DNA of 64,000 nt from Archilochus colubris (GCA_023079485.1 CM041083.1:105477054-105541053), one strand, 5' to 3'; counted from the stretch's first letter, positions 1-13,700 are shown. Made by a program: numbers and translations. Notes: generated by a model not told the origin, from the letters alone.

Positions 1-273
1 GATTGTTTTTTTAAGTTCTAGGGACAGAAAAACTGTGATTGTTTTTGGGTTTTTTTTTATATTCATCAGTTTCTTTTTTAATAGAGTAATAGCGATGACT
101 TTGCTGGAAAATGTTTAGAAAAGAATCATTAGAAAAAATTAATCAAACTCAGGTTTTCCTTCCATTACACATTCTCTGTTGGTCTGCTTCAATATGTTGG
201 TTGAAAATTTTTAGCTGTGAGGGGAATGTAAAAAGGATGAATTGAAATGGATCTCGTTATCCCTATCCAACAG
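1..273 (+). other. GABPA: GABPA intron (3' end)
   Basis: AT-rich intronic DNA leading to a 3' splice site. The acceptor AG is at 272-273, directly before the ETS-domain exon. I see no other feature in it. Confidence 0.85.
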
Positions 274-466
274 GAAACAATGGCCAGATCCAGTTGTGGC
301 AGTTTTTATTAGAACTTCTCACTGACAAAGATGCTCGGGACTGTATTTCTTGGGTTGGAGATGAAGGAGAGTTCAAACTGAATCAACCTGAACTGGTTGC
401 TCAAAAATGGGGACAACGCAAAAACAAGCCCACAATGAACTATGAGAAGCTCAGTCGAGCTTTGAG
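274..466 (+). CDS. GABPA: GABPA penultimate coding exon: first half of the ETS DNA-binding domain
   Basis: This exon encodes part of GA-binding protein alpha (NRF-2 alpha), the ETS-family subunit that binds GGAA sites in the nucleus and pairs with GABPB to activate housekeeping, mitochondrial and immune genes. The 193 nt read as GA + 63 codons + AG. The protein starts [15 protein letters not shown] (ETS helix 1), continues through [11 protein letters not shown] and [12 protein letters not shown], and ends in the recognition helix [10 protein letters not shown]. The exon is flanked by AG (272-273) and GT (467-468, GTAAGA). The first glycine codon and the last arginine codon are both split by introns. 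That arginine is one of the two recognition-helix arginines that contact the GGA core in ETS proteins (family knowledge). The frame continues without a break into the next exon at 3819. Earlier GABPA exons lie upstream of the window. Confidence 0.97.
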
Positions 467-3400
467 GTAAGAAACTTCAGGAACTGATCAGGTGTGAGGT
501 GATTTACCTCACTTGGCCACTTCAGTATCATGATGCAAGACTTGCAGTCCTCTGAAGCTACTCCCTCCTATCAGATTGTACAGATTGTATCAGGGGTTTT
601 ATCTTTTTTTTTTTTTTTTTTTTTAAAGACTAGTACAGCAACTTCTTGAAAATACACTTTATTTTTTCAAAATTGTTGAACCCTGGCACAATGGTTGATT
701 TGGGTAGCTCACTTTTGGAAATACTTCTCTTTTTTATGTATCTTCAGCATTTAAGCTTTCAGTAATGTGCCAAATAATAGTAATTACTGGCAAAGAGTAC
801 ATAAATATATGTATAATCTGAATGATTGACTTCTGTTTATAATTTACAGTTTACTTGATCATGTTCCTCTTGCTATGGTATAGTGATAATTTCCTTTAAA
901 TATGTAAATGTTAGTACTTTTCTGTATGTAACTTAACTTTTTCTAAGTTCAAATATTCATTGATCCATTCAATTTTTCTTATGGTGGGGATGTTAAAATA
1001 GAGTTGACAGGTAAGTTTCAACAGTTGTGATTCCAACACAGTGAAATTTTATCATCTGAGTAAGTGGATGCTTTTCAGGCTGTCTTCATTCTGTCATGAT
1101 TTTGTAGTTTGACACTGGTAAAAGGAATTTGTCATTGAATCACTGCAGGGGATGCACTTAAGGAAAGGGAGGAATGCAAGTACCTGAATTTTAGACCTCT
1201 TTTTTTCCCCTGATTCTTTGGGCTTCTTCTGATTCTTTGGAACAATTTGAAGATTTATCCAAATTCTCTGAGATCATTAAGACTGTGCTTTTAATTTCTT
1301 GTTCTGTTAGGGTTAAATCTGTTTCTCTTTATTAGTTTTCAAGAAAAGTATTTATTGCCTAGTTTTGCAGATTATTTGAGCAGTTACAGGAACTCTTTCT
1401 ATCGTTGAATTTGCGTACTGTTTGAAGTCTGAGATGTAAGATTTACTTTTCAGCATTTCCACTTTTAGCTAAATAATTTTTTTTTAAGAAATCAACTTAA
1501 ATTTTAAAATCCCACCTCTATGAGAAACTATGGTAAAGTCTCCATATTCTGTCCTTCTTTAGTCTTGAATCTTGAAGGATTCAAGTAATATCAGCATGTA
1601 TAATGCTGAATAGGATTTTAACTGTAGGAGATGCAAGTTTAGAAGGCCATGAATGGCAGGGTCAGTGAGGAGTGACTGCTCAGTATCTCATCTACATGAA
1701 CAAGAAGCATAGAACAGACTGGCAGGCACCAGATTGGTGGCTTAATGGTTCCCTTTTGTTTGTAGGCACAATATTTTGGATTCCAGAATTATTTTTTGTG
1801 TTTGAGAGTGAACAGATTAATAAAAACGAAACATTTGGAAATAAATTAAATATGGAAAAATACAACTTGTAGAAGTTCCTGAGCCCTAGATCACTGAAAC
1901 CAAAGAAGAGCATTGATACATCCTTACTTACATCCTTATGTATTTAGTTTCATGCTGTTCCTTAGGCATCCACTTTTGGTCTGTTGGAGTTCATATTCTT
2001 TTCTGGATAGATTTTTATCTGGTCTGGTATGGTTCTTGCATAATGTATATATTAAATTAGAATGCTGCTTTTTTTCATAGAATCACAGAATCCCTCATGT
2101 GGGAAGGGCCTCAGGAGATTTTTGGTCCAACCTCCTGCCCAAAGCAGGGCCTTTCCAGGAGAGCTGCTTCCCAGTCTGTATTGTTACAAAAACAGATTTC
2201 CAGGCTGTTTTTGTGAATTCTTGGGTTTGTATATCAAAGGTATATGTGAAAATTTTTTTAAACATCAAAATTATGTAAATTATGCTCATGGTTTTTGGCT
2301 TTGGCAACAAACTGCACAAGATCTCAAAGGCAGCTGAAGAACTTCGGAATAATATTCTTATCACTGGGATATTAAACAGATGTCTGCACAGTAATTTGCA
2401 AAATCACTATTAAAGAAGTTTTATATTTTAGTCACAGAATTACAGAAATCACATTCCTCAAAGTGTTGACATTTTGGCAGCTGCATCAGTATTGTCGTGT
2501 TTTCTAACACTTGAGTGTCTGAAGGGATATTGAATGCCTCTTACTGCTTCCAAGACAACACTGTTTTCAAGCTGAATTTTTTATTAAAACAAATATGGTA
2601 ATGTTTTGTTTACTAATGTACTGAAATTACTCTGTCAGTTGTTGATTGATACAGAAAATTATTTTGATACTGTTGAGAAACGTGCAAGATCTTCTCTCCA
2701 GCTGTAGGAAAAGCAGGCAGTATAGAAACTAGAACAAGGGTGAAAAAGAGCAGCTTTTTTTAATGCTACATACACCTTGGCAAAAATATTTGCAGTCAGC
2801 ATCTGTTTATCCAGTAGTGAAGGGACACTTGAAGAAAAAGAATGAATATCCAGTACACTTTTTCTATTAGAGCTAGGAGGCAAAATTAATCTTCTAATTG
2901 ACTTAATTTTGCTGATGAATGAGAATCATCTTTTCTTTACGAGCATGTCACTCAGAGGACTGAGTATTAGGCAGTCAAGAAATATCGAATGTTTTGTACT
3001 ACCCTTGAGTGATGATTTGGAGGAAATTAAATTATGTGGGGTTTTTTTTCTAAGGTGTTGTGGGGTTTTTTTTGGTTGATTGGTTTTCGCTTTGGTTGGG
3101 GTTTTTTCAAATTTCTCACAAGCTTGTCAAGCTAATCAAGTCCAAGTTGTGCCCCAGCCACTTGTGTGTCCTTAATGAGAAATGTAGCATGCATTCTATG
3201 AATTCCTGCAGTGAGACAAGAACAGCAACAAAACTGTTAAATTCTGACTTGTGTTCTGTTGGCATTGTGTAAAGATTTATGATGTCTCTGGAGTACAGTG
3301 GTTCATACAGACTTTGTTACCTTTGCTGCATTTCTGCTTACTCTGGTAACTCTCCTGTGACACAATGTAAAAAATGTTCATAGTTAGAGAAGCTTCTTTC

Positions 3401-3818
3401 AGCTGTAAATAAAGGAAGTAATTTTGCCAGCATATGAACTATGTAAAAAAAGAAAAATACAAACAAGCTATGCTTTTAAAGTTTTACTTCCACCTTTGAA
3501 AACAATGGGGAGAGAATGCCTGCTTTAAGTAGCATAGAAACCACAATGCTCATTTTCATACTGTTTCCAACATGAATTTTTTTACCCTCAGAAAATCAGA
3601 GACAAGTAAAGACAGCAAAGGACTATGATAAAGGGGGAGACACCACTTTCATACTATGGAAAAGCACTATGTAAAAGTTAAAGCAGCATCCTCCCAGCTT
3701 GTTTTTAAACTGCTTGGAGACCTTAATTTCTGATCTGGCACTTTTCTGCAGCTTATAAAATAATTACCGTGGTTTGTTTATGTTGGCTTTTTTTTTTTTT
3801 TTCTCCTTCATTTTACAG
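467..3818 (+). other. GABPA: GABPA last intron
   Basis: A 3.35-kb intron with a GTAAGA donor at 467 and a strong acceptor: a T-rich tract (about 3789-3816) and ACAG ending at 3818. It is AT-rich, with a T run of about 23 nt near 601-624. It carries a short, old CR1 3'-end fragment (2077-2165). I see no other gene or structured element. The short open frames in it are chance. Confidence 0.9.
2077..2165 (-). mobile_element. CR1 LINE 3'-end fragment
   Basis: Read on the - strand, this is the CR1 tail. The + strand shows ATAGAATCACAGAATC, GGGAAGGGCCTCAGGAGAT, GGTCCAACCTCCTGCCCAAA and GCAGGG, the reverse complement of the usual CR1 ending. It is diverged and about 90 bp long, so it is a dead, 5'-truncated copy inside the GABPA intron. 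Confidence 0.7.
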
Positions 3819-4047
3819 GTATTACTATGATGGAGACATGATCTGCAAAGTGCAAGGCAAGAGGTTTGTGTACAAATTTGTCTGCGACTTGAAAACTCTG
3901 ATTGGATACAGCGCCGCGGAGTTAAACCGGTTGGTCACAGAGTGTGAGCAGAAGAAACTTGCCAAGATGCAGCTCCATGGCATCGCACAGCCAGTGACAG
4001 CAGTGGCACTAGCTACAGCATCCCTGCAAGCAGAGAAAGATAATTAA
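3819..4047 (+). CDS. GABPA: GABPA terminal coding exon: second half of the ETS domain and C-terminus
   Basis: The exon opens with the G that completes the split arginine codon, then encodes 75 residues and a TAA stop (4045-4047). [11 protein letters not shown] and [11 protein letters not shown] complete the ETS domain (its last beta strands). [18 protein letters not shown] and a 26-residue tail follow, ending [11 protein letters not shown]. The C-terminal part after the ETS domain is the region that contacts the ankyrin repeats of GABPB in the known complex. With the previous exon, the window supplies about 140 C-terminal residues, in line with positions 315-454 of the 454-residue human protein as I recall it. 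The match to the vertebrate protein is near-complete. The acceptor AG is at 3817-3818. The gene looks intact. Confidence 0.98.
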
Positions 4048-6550
4048 GCACTAGGACCTGAAAGTGGGAGCCTGAGGCCTTTGCTATATAAACCAGAGCA
4101 GTCGCTGCTCTTACCTTTACCAGAATTGGAAGCTTTTGTTTCTTGGCAGTACAATATAGTGCATGATTTTCTACAAAGAACTGAGACTTGCTTAAATTTG
4201 GATCTTGTAACAGCATATATTTCAGTATAAGTTAAGGGATCACCACGACTTCTGCAGCTGTGAGTAAAGGTCTCTATGGTCTGCAGTCTGAAATTGGTGA
4301 GAAAGGTTAAAACTGGTCAACACCCTGTGTCCACAGCTGTACAATGTAATTTTTGCAGCACTTTTAACAAAAAAAATGAAGTCCCTATAGCAAGCAGGCT
4401 GATTGGTTTTCTGAACTCAGTCCTTTCCAGTCTTTTTTCTCTGCTGAACTACCACATGGCATTTGATGCTTTCAAAGTTAAGCAGGTTAATTATGCTCAT
4501 TTAATCAAGCAGAGCCAAAAGACATATTGGGAGTTACAAAGCATCAGGTTCTTAAAATAGCTTCTGTGATTATAAGCAAAGGAAACTAAGACTAGACCGA
4601 ACTGAAGATCAGTGCTGAAGAAGAAGATCCAGGTTTAGATCTGGCTTAGGTGAAAAGCCAATTATGACTATTTCATTGTAATATGTAGATAATATGCATA
4701 TATGAGGGCAACTACTTACCTGTTTTGAAAGACATTGTTAACTCCAGCCATTTAGCAAAACGTGAAGACAAACTTCTTCCCCCACTACCACCCCCATCAG
4801 GTGATTTGAAAACTTGAAAACAAAGCCCTCACTCAAAGAGTAGTTTGTTTTGGTGTGGGTTTTTAATGCTTTGATCTGCAGGGTGCTCGTACCTGCACAG
4901 TAGTCAACTGAAGACTTAAGTTAATCACAGTCAGTAGTCCCTGTTTAGAAATTAAATGCAAGTTGAAATATAGTTCCGAATTATTGTACAGTCTGACCTA
5001 TTTTAAAATACAAAGGTGTGTAATTTTTTATTTAAAATTATTTTTCTGAACTTGAAGCAATGTTTTTTAAGTTTCATAAGCCAAATGCGTGCTCCAGATC
5101 CAGGTGCAAATGAATAGACAGAATTGGAATGTATCCTGAATTCTGAGCTATGGACAGTACTTCAGTAAAAAGTAGGCTGCAACTTTTGAACTTCTGTACT
5201 GTTGCCTGTTAGGCTGTTCCTTTTGATGGCTGAAAATTTTGTGATTTGGGTTTTGCCCCTACGTGTTACTGAGCAGTATAAATATATCACAGTGCATACT
5301 TTCCAACTTCATATAAGAGAAACCCCCTCTGGAAACATTCAGCGGTTAAAATGCAGAAAAGAGAAGGCCTTTAGTTCTTTAAGGGAACAAGCCTACTCTT
5401 AATCCTTAAATCAAAAGTTGTTGTAAAGTGAGGTTCTAAACATAAAGGGTGATTATACTGAGCAGGGAGAGCGCTGGACTCTAGCACTTGATCTGCACAG
5501 GGAAATGGTCATACTTGTGGAGAGAGGGCAAAGACTCATCTTTGTTTTAAAGAGGATTTGCAGACAAAGCTTTTTGTTCATAGGTTCACCTGCAGACAGG
5601 TTTTACTTAACTAGAAATCTTACACGTAGTTACAGCCTACTTGGTTTCAATAGAAGCGTGATGATGACTTTTTTTTTTTTTTTTTTTTTACCATTTTCTT
5701 TCAATTTTCATTTTTGAGCTCTTAAAGCATTCCCATCTACTGAGCTCGCTGGGTTTGTTTTGTTTTAAAACTCTTCAAGCCGTGAGCAAAATATGGAAAT
5801 GTATCTGTCACAAGAGGTCACCCATTAATCCATTTATTACTTTTACAGTAGTTACAGGCTGTGACAAACCAGTTAGCAAGTGTTTGAGGGAATTTACTCA
5901 AATAGATGCAGATTTGCTAAGCAAGAATAACATGAATCTGATGGTTCTGTGGCAGCAGGTATGTATAACACTGCTCCATTATTAAGCAGAAGGCACTAGT
6001 TTTATTTAGCAGTCTCATGAGAGGCCTTTTAATTAAAATACAGTATAACAAGAAGAGAAGCTTAAAAATACCAGCTTTCTAGATCCAACTGAACTGTGGG
6101 AGGATAAACTAAAAGCAAAATCGAAATGTAGTATTAATGCTCCATCACTCTGAATGTTCCTGTGACATGATAGGCCCTCTAGAGGACAATTCTGATACCA
6201 CACTTTCTTTGTAAATACATCAGATTATTATTTTGCAGCTTTCAATAGGTATGGTAGTCCTGTGTGTTCTTTGTTGTGGGATCATCTGCTTTTCCACCAT
6301 GTTCTAATTAGTAAAGAAGGAGTCTTTCAAACAGTATAAAATCACTGTCACATTTTCTGTACTTGAGGGAGAAATCTGTGACTGACTTCATGTCTTCAAT
6401 AAAATAAAAGAGGTAGAATATATTGTCAAAGATTATTCTGATGCTGCCAGAAGGAAAACACAGAAAGAATATTCCCAATTTTTTGTAAAATGGAAGGTTT
6501 TTTTGCATACTTTTTATTCTTAATAAATAAAGACACTTATACTCTGCTAA
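4048..6550 (+). other. GABPA: GABPA 3' UTR (end inferred)
   Basis: This is AT-rich, non-repetitive sequence after the GABPA stop codon with no splice signals that stand out. The 3' end is set by inference at the double AATAAA at 6522-6531, which has a GT/T-rich stretch downstream (about 6563-6598). Earlier candidate signals are ATTAAA near 4950 and AATAAA at 6398-6408, and a later one is at 6667-6672, so shorter or slightly longer forms are possible. A T run (about 5670-5690) is the only low-complexity block. Confidence 0.65.
6522..6531 (+). promoter_or_regulatory. GABPA: Candidate GABPA poly(A) signal (overlapping AATAAATAAA)
   Basis: Two overlapping AATAAA hexamers, with a GT-rich downstream element about 35-65 nt further on (TTTTGTGTTTTGCGTTGGGG). 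This is the best-formed cleavage signal after the GABPA stop. It was chosen by inspection, with no transcript evidence. Confidence 0.6.
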
Positions 6551-6559
6551 TAATTATGT

Positions 6560-8692
6560 ACTTCTTTTGTGTTTTGCGTTGGGGTTTTTTCGGTAATTTT
6601 ACATGAAACAATTATTTTCTATTTTTACTCTGATAAAATATTTGTGCATAAAAAGTCAATATAGTAAATAAAAAATGTTATACAGCTAATGCCTGTTGAC
6701 TTCTTAATTTTTCAGAAAGCCGTTTGTAATGACATTCAGGTGCAGCTAGTTTAAAGATTAATTCATACACTTTATTCTCATTTTTCTTAAGACCACAAGC
6801 TCGTTACAGGGAGAGGGCAGACTCCTGTTTCTGAAGGTGCATCTGCTTTGACTGACGTCTTGGCTACATGTTTCCATTTCTTTTTCAGACTGGAACTCGG
6901 TTTCCTTGATTATTGTAACAGCTTTCTTTAACATCTTGATTGCAAGTCAAACAAGTCCTTTGATAAAAATAACGAAGGTAAATCAACAGTAGGCCAGAAT
7001 GGAGCCCTGTAAAGCAGTTAGTTTTATGCTTTTAGGAATGTTTATATAAGAAAGTCCATACTGACCTCTGATTTTTGGACTTATTCTTGCAAATAGCCCC
7101 ACTTACGTCATGGCTCCCACTAACTCAATTGTTAATGCTGTCCCTGTTGAAAAGAAGATAAAATCCTGATTATACTGTCTGTCAATACCTTATTTTTTGA
7201 TTGTATCTTGTTAGAAATATTCTCATTATACCTCTGACCTCCTCCATCTGGACTGCCAATTTCATGACTGAAATATTTTGTCATATTTAAACCTACTAGA
7301 TCACTTTATTTCAAAATGTTTATGTTTAACTCAGCAGCAACAGCATGTAGTGGACTGGAAATATATTTTTATTTCAAGAATTTGTTGGCCTTTTAAAATA
7401 CACTTAGAGGTGTTCAGTATCTTATTAATCGAGGACCTTTTGTTTGTGTTTATGGTAATGAGTATCTTTATGCCAAGTGAGAGCTTGTTCTGAGATACGT
7501 ATTCTCAGACTGAAATATTCCATGCAACAACATAGGGAATCACAAACAAATGGCTTGCAATTGTCAGACTTAAGCAAAATAAGCTGATAAGGGGCTCCAT
7601 TGCCTGATAGTAAAAGAAAGATGATGCAAAGGAGCATTGACATAGGCTTATAGAATTTATTGGGTTCTGGGTTATTTGTTTTTGTTTTACCAGCATGATA
7701 TAAGATCCATTCACACAGGTCGACAGGGAATATTTTTACTGTTTAAACTGGTGTTTTCTGCTTCTCAATACCATTCGTAAAGGTTATGGGTTTGATACAG
7801 CTATATCAGGACTTCTACAATATGCGTGGTTTGATGCTGTATAATTTTTTTCTTTTGGAAAAGTAATTCTTAACAGAAACTAACAAATTCTTAACAGAAA
7901 ATTACTTAGAGGGGAGGAAGAATTGACTGGGTTTGGGAGTTATAACACAGGACCAATACATGAGACATATTAGACTCAATTACATTTTGCATTGTTAGTT
8001 CAGGATTAGAACCCCCAGCATCTAATGGGACACCAAACTGAAATGTTAACATTTCAGAGTAATATTAGAGTATTGGCATCTTAGCCATTCATAATTTGAA
8101 ACCAGGGTTAAAAAAAAATGCTGAGGAGGGACAAGCAAACATTGAATGTCTGCTTTTAATTAAAATTGCTTTTTACCTGTGGAACTGGTCCTTTGGAAAC
8201 TGAAATTAAATGGTGTTAATGGCAGTGGTATCACTTGTATCAGTAACCCATGGAACAGTTTTCATTTACCTAAAAAAACAGGAGGATCAGCTATCGTGAC
8301 ACATCATCCAACTGGGTTCTTTTTGTAGGTGGTATCACTAACTGGCTGGGAAAGAAATTCAGAGGTAATTAATAATTGATCAGAGTTGTGAGCAAATTAC
8401 TGATGCAGTTACTTAGTAAAAATAAAGGCAAATTAAAAGAGAATTGAATCAGAAACAACTGAAACTACCTCCAGTGCATTAGTTTTTAATTGCACAACAG
8501 TTCTTGTAATGCAGCCGCTGAACAACAAATAGTAATTAAATTTCAATATATAGTAATGTCCAGGCTGCTGGCATTGAAATGTTTGCTCAGGAACAGCAGG
8601 AAAAATGCTTGATTAGTTTACTGCAGCTTTCATGACCATGAAAACTTGTGGAAGCATCTAATTTTGTCTGTTGAATTGCTTCAGGCACTTAA
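6560..8692. other. Intergenic DNA, no gene seen
   Basis: AT-rich unique sequence downstream of GABPA. All open frames are 60-72 codons, unlike any protein I know, and overlap one another on both strands. Nothing else is recognisable. Confidence 0.7.
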
Positions 8693-8785
8693 AATCATAG
8701 AATCATAGAATCATAGAATCATAGAATTGTCCGGGTTGGAAGGGACCTCAGAGATCATCTAGTCCAACCCTTGACCCACCGGATC
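8693..8785 (-). mobile_element. CR1 LINE 3' tail with expanded terminal repeat
   Basis: On the + strand, four tandem AATCATAG units are followed by GGTTGGAAGGGACCTCAGAG, ATCATCTAGTCCAACCC and TTGACCCACC. Reversed, this is the CR1 3' UTR and terminal octamer array. It is short (about 93 bp) and well preserved, so it is a young 5'-truncated copy. Confidence 0.9.
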
Positions 8786-10025
8786 ATTGCCATTCATGAT
8801 CTTGATAAGCTGGGAATCTTCATACTGAAAAAAAAACATTGTCCAGACTAGATCATCTGATATCTTAAGACATATTTTTTGCCTTACCTTTACAACCTGC
8901 CTTGTAATAAATGGAATACATTAGTATTTAGAAGCTGTTTTCTAGTTGCATGTGACCTATGTGTCAGAATTCAATCGAAGTAGACTACTCCTATCTCAGT
9001 AAAGAAAAAGCAAATTATATAAATTATATTTTAGGGAAAGGTATTTTGGGATGAAAAAATATTAGCTGTTCTCCCTCTTAATCCCAGTAATCTTAGGTTT
9101 TTCAATATTCTCATTTTGAGGGACTCTGCAGGAACTGTTTCACAGGGACTGGGTTTGCAAAAAGCTTCAGCTGCAAAAAAATGAGAAACTAGTATTTTTT
9201 TTAAAAAAGCTGCAAACAGTAAAGAAAAAATAAGTCTGGAGGAGTGAGAATGCAAGAGATGAGATTTAACAAGATCAAGTAAGGGGAGAGATACCTCCAG
9301 GGTGTAGTTCTTAAAACTTCAGGGTTAGGACAGACAAGATATTGAGTTTTGAAGCTGTTTTTTCTGTAAGGGAAATGTTTCAGCCCAGAAATTCAAAGGG
9401 CCATTGTTCCCAAAAAGCAGCACATTCCTTGCCTCCTGAAGCATGGCAAGGTGTTGGACTCCAGAGAAGCTGCCCAGTGCAGGAACCCCTATTAGCTGCC
9501 TCGGGGCTTTGATTCTCACCTGAGATCAGCAAAGGAGGTTGGGGAGTCAAAGTGAGGATGCAGGATGCTTGGTGTAACAGGAGTCTCTCCTGGCTCTTGT
9601 CTCCTAAAAACAGCTGAGGGAGGCAGAGCCCATAAGGGAAGGAGTTTGCCTAACAAGCATAAATTAATAAGATGACCTGAACTGTACCCAGCAAGGAACT
9701 AGAAGCTGTAACAGGAGCTTGAACTTGTCCTCAGGAATAATTCAGCAGGCCTAAACTGACCTCTATAAGAAGGAATAAAAAGTAATTAAAAAAAAAATGA
9801 GCTGAGGAATACTTCTAGAGTAGGTTGTTGGGTTTTTTAATAGAGAAGAGGCATATCTTTTCTACCCACTTTTCAAGCCATGAACCAGTTACATCTAAGG
9901 GATTACAAAATAAATGTTCAGGAGTTCTGTGAAATGAACAGCTTGTACCCAAATTATGTACCTAGCTCGGAAAATAAAGCATAATTCAGCCTTTTTGCGA
10001 TCAGCAGTATGCTTTTATATATATT
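8786..10025. other. Intergenic DNA, no gene seen
   Basis: I see no gene. The phrase TGTAACAGGAG occurs twice (near 9574 and 9708), and a TATAAG-like motif lies near 9764, but no LTR ends or other element can be supported from these. Confidence 0.6.
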
Positions 10026-10712
10026 GCAGCCAGGCAGAAAGGGACCTGGGAGTCTGGATTGACAGGAAGCTGAACATGAGCCAGCAGTGTGCCCAGGTGG
10101 CCAAAAAGGCCAATGGCATCCTGGCATGTATCAGGAACAGCGTCGCCAGCAGGTCCAGGGAAGTGATTCTGCCCCTGTACTCAGCCCTGGCGAGGCCACA
10201 CCTCGAGTCCTGTGTCCATTTCTGGGCCCCCCAGTTTAGGAAGGAGATTGAGGTCCTGGAGCAGATCCAAAGGAGGGCAACCAGGCTGGTGAAGGTACTC
10301 GAGCGCAGACCCTGTGAGGAGAGGCTGAGGGAGCTGGGGCTGTTCAGCCTGAAGAAGAGGTGGCTCAGGGGAGACCTCATTGTTCTCTACAACTACCTGA
10401 AAGGAGGGTGCAGCCAGGTGGGGGTTGGTCTCTTTTGCCAGACGACTTTCAACAAGACAAGAGGCCATGGTCTTAAGTTGTGCCAGAGGAAGTTTAGGTT
10501 AGATATTAGAAAGAATTTCTTTACAGAGAGGGTGATCAGGCATTGGAATGGGCTGCCCACTGAAGTAGTGGATTCTCCATCCCTGGAGATACTCAAAAAC
10601 AGACTGGATGTGGCACTCAGTGCCATAGTCTAGCAACCGCAACAGTGGTTCAAGGGTTGGACTCGATGATCTCTGAGGTCCCTTCCAACCCAGCCAATTC
10701 TATGATTCTTTT
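10026..10712 (+). mobile_element. CR1 LINE, 5'-truncated (end of ORF2 plus 3' UTR)
   Basis: The copy begins at CAGCCAGGCAGAAAGGGACC and runs to the CR1 end, CCAGCCAATTCTATGATTCT. The frame to 10633 encodes the ORF2 C-terminal region after the reverse transcriptase: [94 protein letters not shown]. The frame is open to the natural stop, so the copy is recent. It has no promoter or catalytic domain of its own. It is about 90% alike by eye to the same part of the 32-34 kb copy. Confidence 0.95.
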
Positions 10713-13700
10713 GTGGACTGGCCTTTTGCTGAATTTTGAGCAACTGAGGAAGCAGGAAAACCAGAAGAGACCTGCAATTCATGGGCATGTTGTGTGTTGG
10801 GATGGAAAGGATCCTATTATTTCAGAAAGCAGGTTCCAACAGTTTTTCATTAGTTTCATTGTACTCCTGAAATATTTTGGCAAAATATTTGGCAAAAATT
10901 TTGGCAAAAAGTTCTTTGAGGATGGCTGATAACCAGCTAGAGCATAGCACCATAACCATAGCTGATTTAGAACACTGAACTGAAAAAACGGTATTAGTTT
11001 CTGGAAACAGTCCTAGAATCTTATAAATCCAGGTGGCAATAGAGATCAGCTTTTCCTTGGATCAGAAGGCAAGGTAGGCCAGGCTGGAAGCTACGAAAGA
11101 GGCCTTCGCATGGATGCTCTGCCAGGGTAATCCAAGGGGCTTTCTTTACATGGGACTGGAGTAAAACTGGCTGGTCCTGAGGGACTGAATGTGTCCTGAC
11201 AGAAAAGTGCTGTGCAAGTTTATAAACACCCACAAATATCTAGCAGAGGGGGGAGTGTGCCTCTAACTTTGTTTGGTCAGGTAGCATTACACCCTTTGGA
11301 TTTCTCTGTGCAGCAGACTAAGCTAAAACTGGTGAGTTGTGTTTTTTGTCTTATTTTTAATACAGACCTGGCTGATGACAACAATTTAAGGGAAGAAATA
11401 AATAAAAAAAAAACTGTGAAAAGAAAAATAAAATAAAAAAAAAAAAAAAAGCAAAGCTGTGAGACTGGAGGTGGTATTTAAGAGACTGAATATAAATGCA
11501 AGAAGAGCGTTTATGTTGGCTGAAGGTGCAGGCAAGCCAGAGGGGAGGGAAACAGAGCCATCATGATAAACAGAAATGCAGGGAAGCAAAGAAACTCCTG
11601 ATTCAGCCAAAGCAGCTCTGAGAAAAATGCAGTGAGAGCCATAGCTGCTGTTTGATGGTTGGAAACAGCCCTGTGCTGCTGATTCCAAAGGACTGTCTCT
11701 TGTTTGCCCCTTATCTTAGAGAGACTAAAACAGCTGGTCTTAAGGTGGTTCTTGGTTACATCCTTCCTAGCTGCTGACCAAAGCAACCAGCACTGAGTAA
11801 CGCCTTGGGTGAGGAAGAGTAAACAGATAAATAGTTTTCCCTCTTTTATTTTCAACACTAATACTTATTTTCAGTACACCTAAAAACAGTTCTTCTCCCA
11901 TTATCTGGATTTCAGTGAAGGGTTTGAAAAACCTGCTCTAATTAAACTTTGGGCATCCTGTGCAGAATTATTTTCAATATAAGCTAACAGATACTTCCAG
12001 CAAGCAGTGACCCTCAGGAGCAGACAGCTTCCAAGAGACTGCTCCATTACAGCATTATTCAATGAAGCATTTTAAATGACCCATTTAAAGACCTCTGTCC
12101 CGAATCCCCTACATACTGGTGAATCTTGTGCTTCATTTTCTTACCCTGTGTTTGGGTTTATGATTGTAGAAAAGCACTTGCTAGAAAGAAGTGTGCTGTA
12201 ATGATCTGCACCTTTCCTGCAGTTTTCCATTGGTAGAGCTACTGATTGCAGTTTTCTTTCAACCAGCAGCAAAACTAAAGTTGATTGAGAGCTGTTTGCT
12301 GTAGAGAAACTCCAATTCAATCCGATTTTCAAAAATAATTTGGGAGTTACTGGAGCTATTTAGTCCAGTAAGCATTTTGCTCCTCCCCTTTCCTCATATC
12401 ACTTTGGACATTCTTCAATGAAATGGAAGAAATAAAGGCAAAACCACATCCTTTTTCCTGACCAGGGCCCCAGGGAGCCTGATGGCTTTTTACCAAAGGG
12501 CATGGGTGCCAGAACAAATGCAGGAGTGGTGTTCAAGGAAGCTCAGTTTTTTTCCTGTCTCCCAGAAGACATGCTGCCTGTGGACTGGTGTTCATGGGGT
12601 ATTTCCATCATATCTTAAATTAGCTTGTGCCTAGAAAGTGGGTTTTTTTCTGTGATCTTCAGGACTACCACTTTCCTATACAAAAAAGGGACAGGGAAAA
12701 ATTCCTGTCACTTGCTGGAACTACAAAACTTTAGTCACTAAACAAAATCCTAATCAAAAACTCTCCTGTCATGGCTGTGGTGCTTAAACAAGTCAGTAAG
12801 AAATTTGACAGTAGCAAACATCATAGATATTATTGACTAAGAGCTCATACAGCTTCGTTTCCCAAAAGATGAGCTCAGATGCACCTATGAAGAGTTTTGG
12901 CTGAGAAAAAAATGTAACCATTGGTGTCCTTCCCCAAGAAAAAGAAACCTTTTCTCAAGCTAGTGTGAATCTCTGAGAATTCCTTAATCTATCCTCCTTT
13001 TTGAGAAGGTTTTCTCCAGCCTCACCTATCACATATTCAGAAATAAAGTACACATGCTTTCTTGCCAAAGAAAAAAATCCTGATATATTTCCTGCTCATG
13101 TGTCTATGCCAGAGTACTTTACTTCACAGCAGCTGTTGATATCTTTCAGAAAGAAATATGGTCCTGATTTATGCCCAGATCATATGAAACACATTAACTT
13201 CTTGCATAGTAATATGTGTTGCCAGAGAGAACCAGAAATTATTATAAACATGTCTTGAATCGTTTAGTGTTGTATTCCAACTGCTTTGCCATTTAATGAG
13301 AAGCCTGTTGTCTTATTATAACATTAAAATACAATTACTACCACCAGAAGGATAAAAAGAAATCCTATCAAGCAGCCAGCCCTTCAGTATGATGACTGCC
13401 ACCTCCAGTCCCCTTGAGAGCTAATGCTGAAGCTTTCTTCTTTGAAAGACAAAACCCCACTGTCCTCAGCTCTGCCCTTCAATGAGGTTGGCTGAGCTGT
13501 AGAGCCCCGTTTTTCTCTTGCTCATCTCATGTAGGAAGAATTTACAGTCAAAATGAATAATTAACATACAACTTCATTTGGCATTGATGTGGGTAACACT
13601 CTTACAGAGGGAGGTCATTGGTTGATATCAGATTATGGAAGGTTATAATTTGCCTGGATTTTGGGGTTTCAGAAGGACTGAGTTGTTCTTTCATTCAGAT

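Noticed and set aside
9560..9780. Possible small LTR (TGTAACAGGAG twice, TATAAG)
   Set aside because: No matching CA end, no poly(A) signal in the right place and no target duplication.
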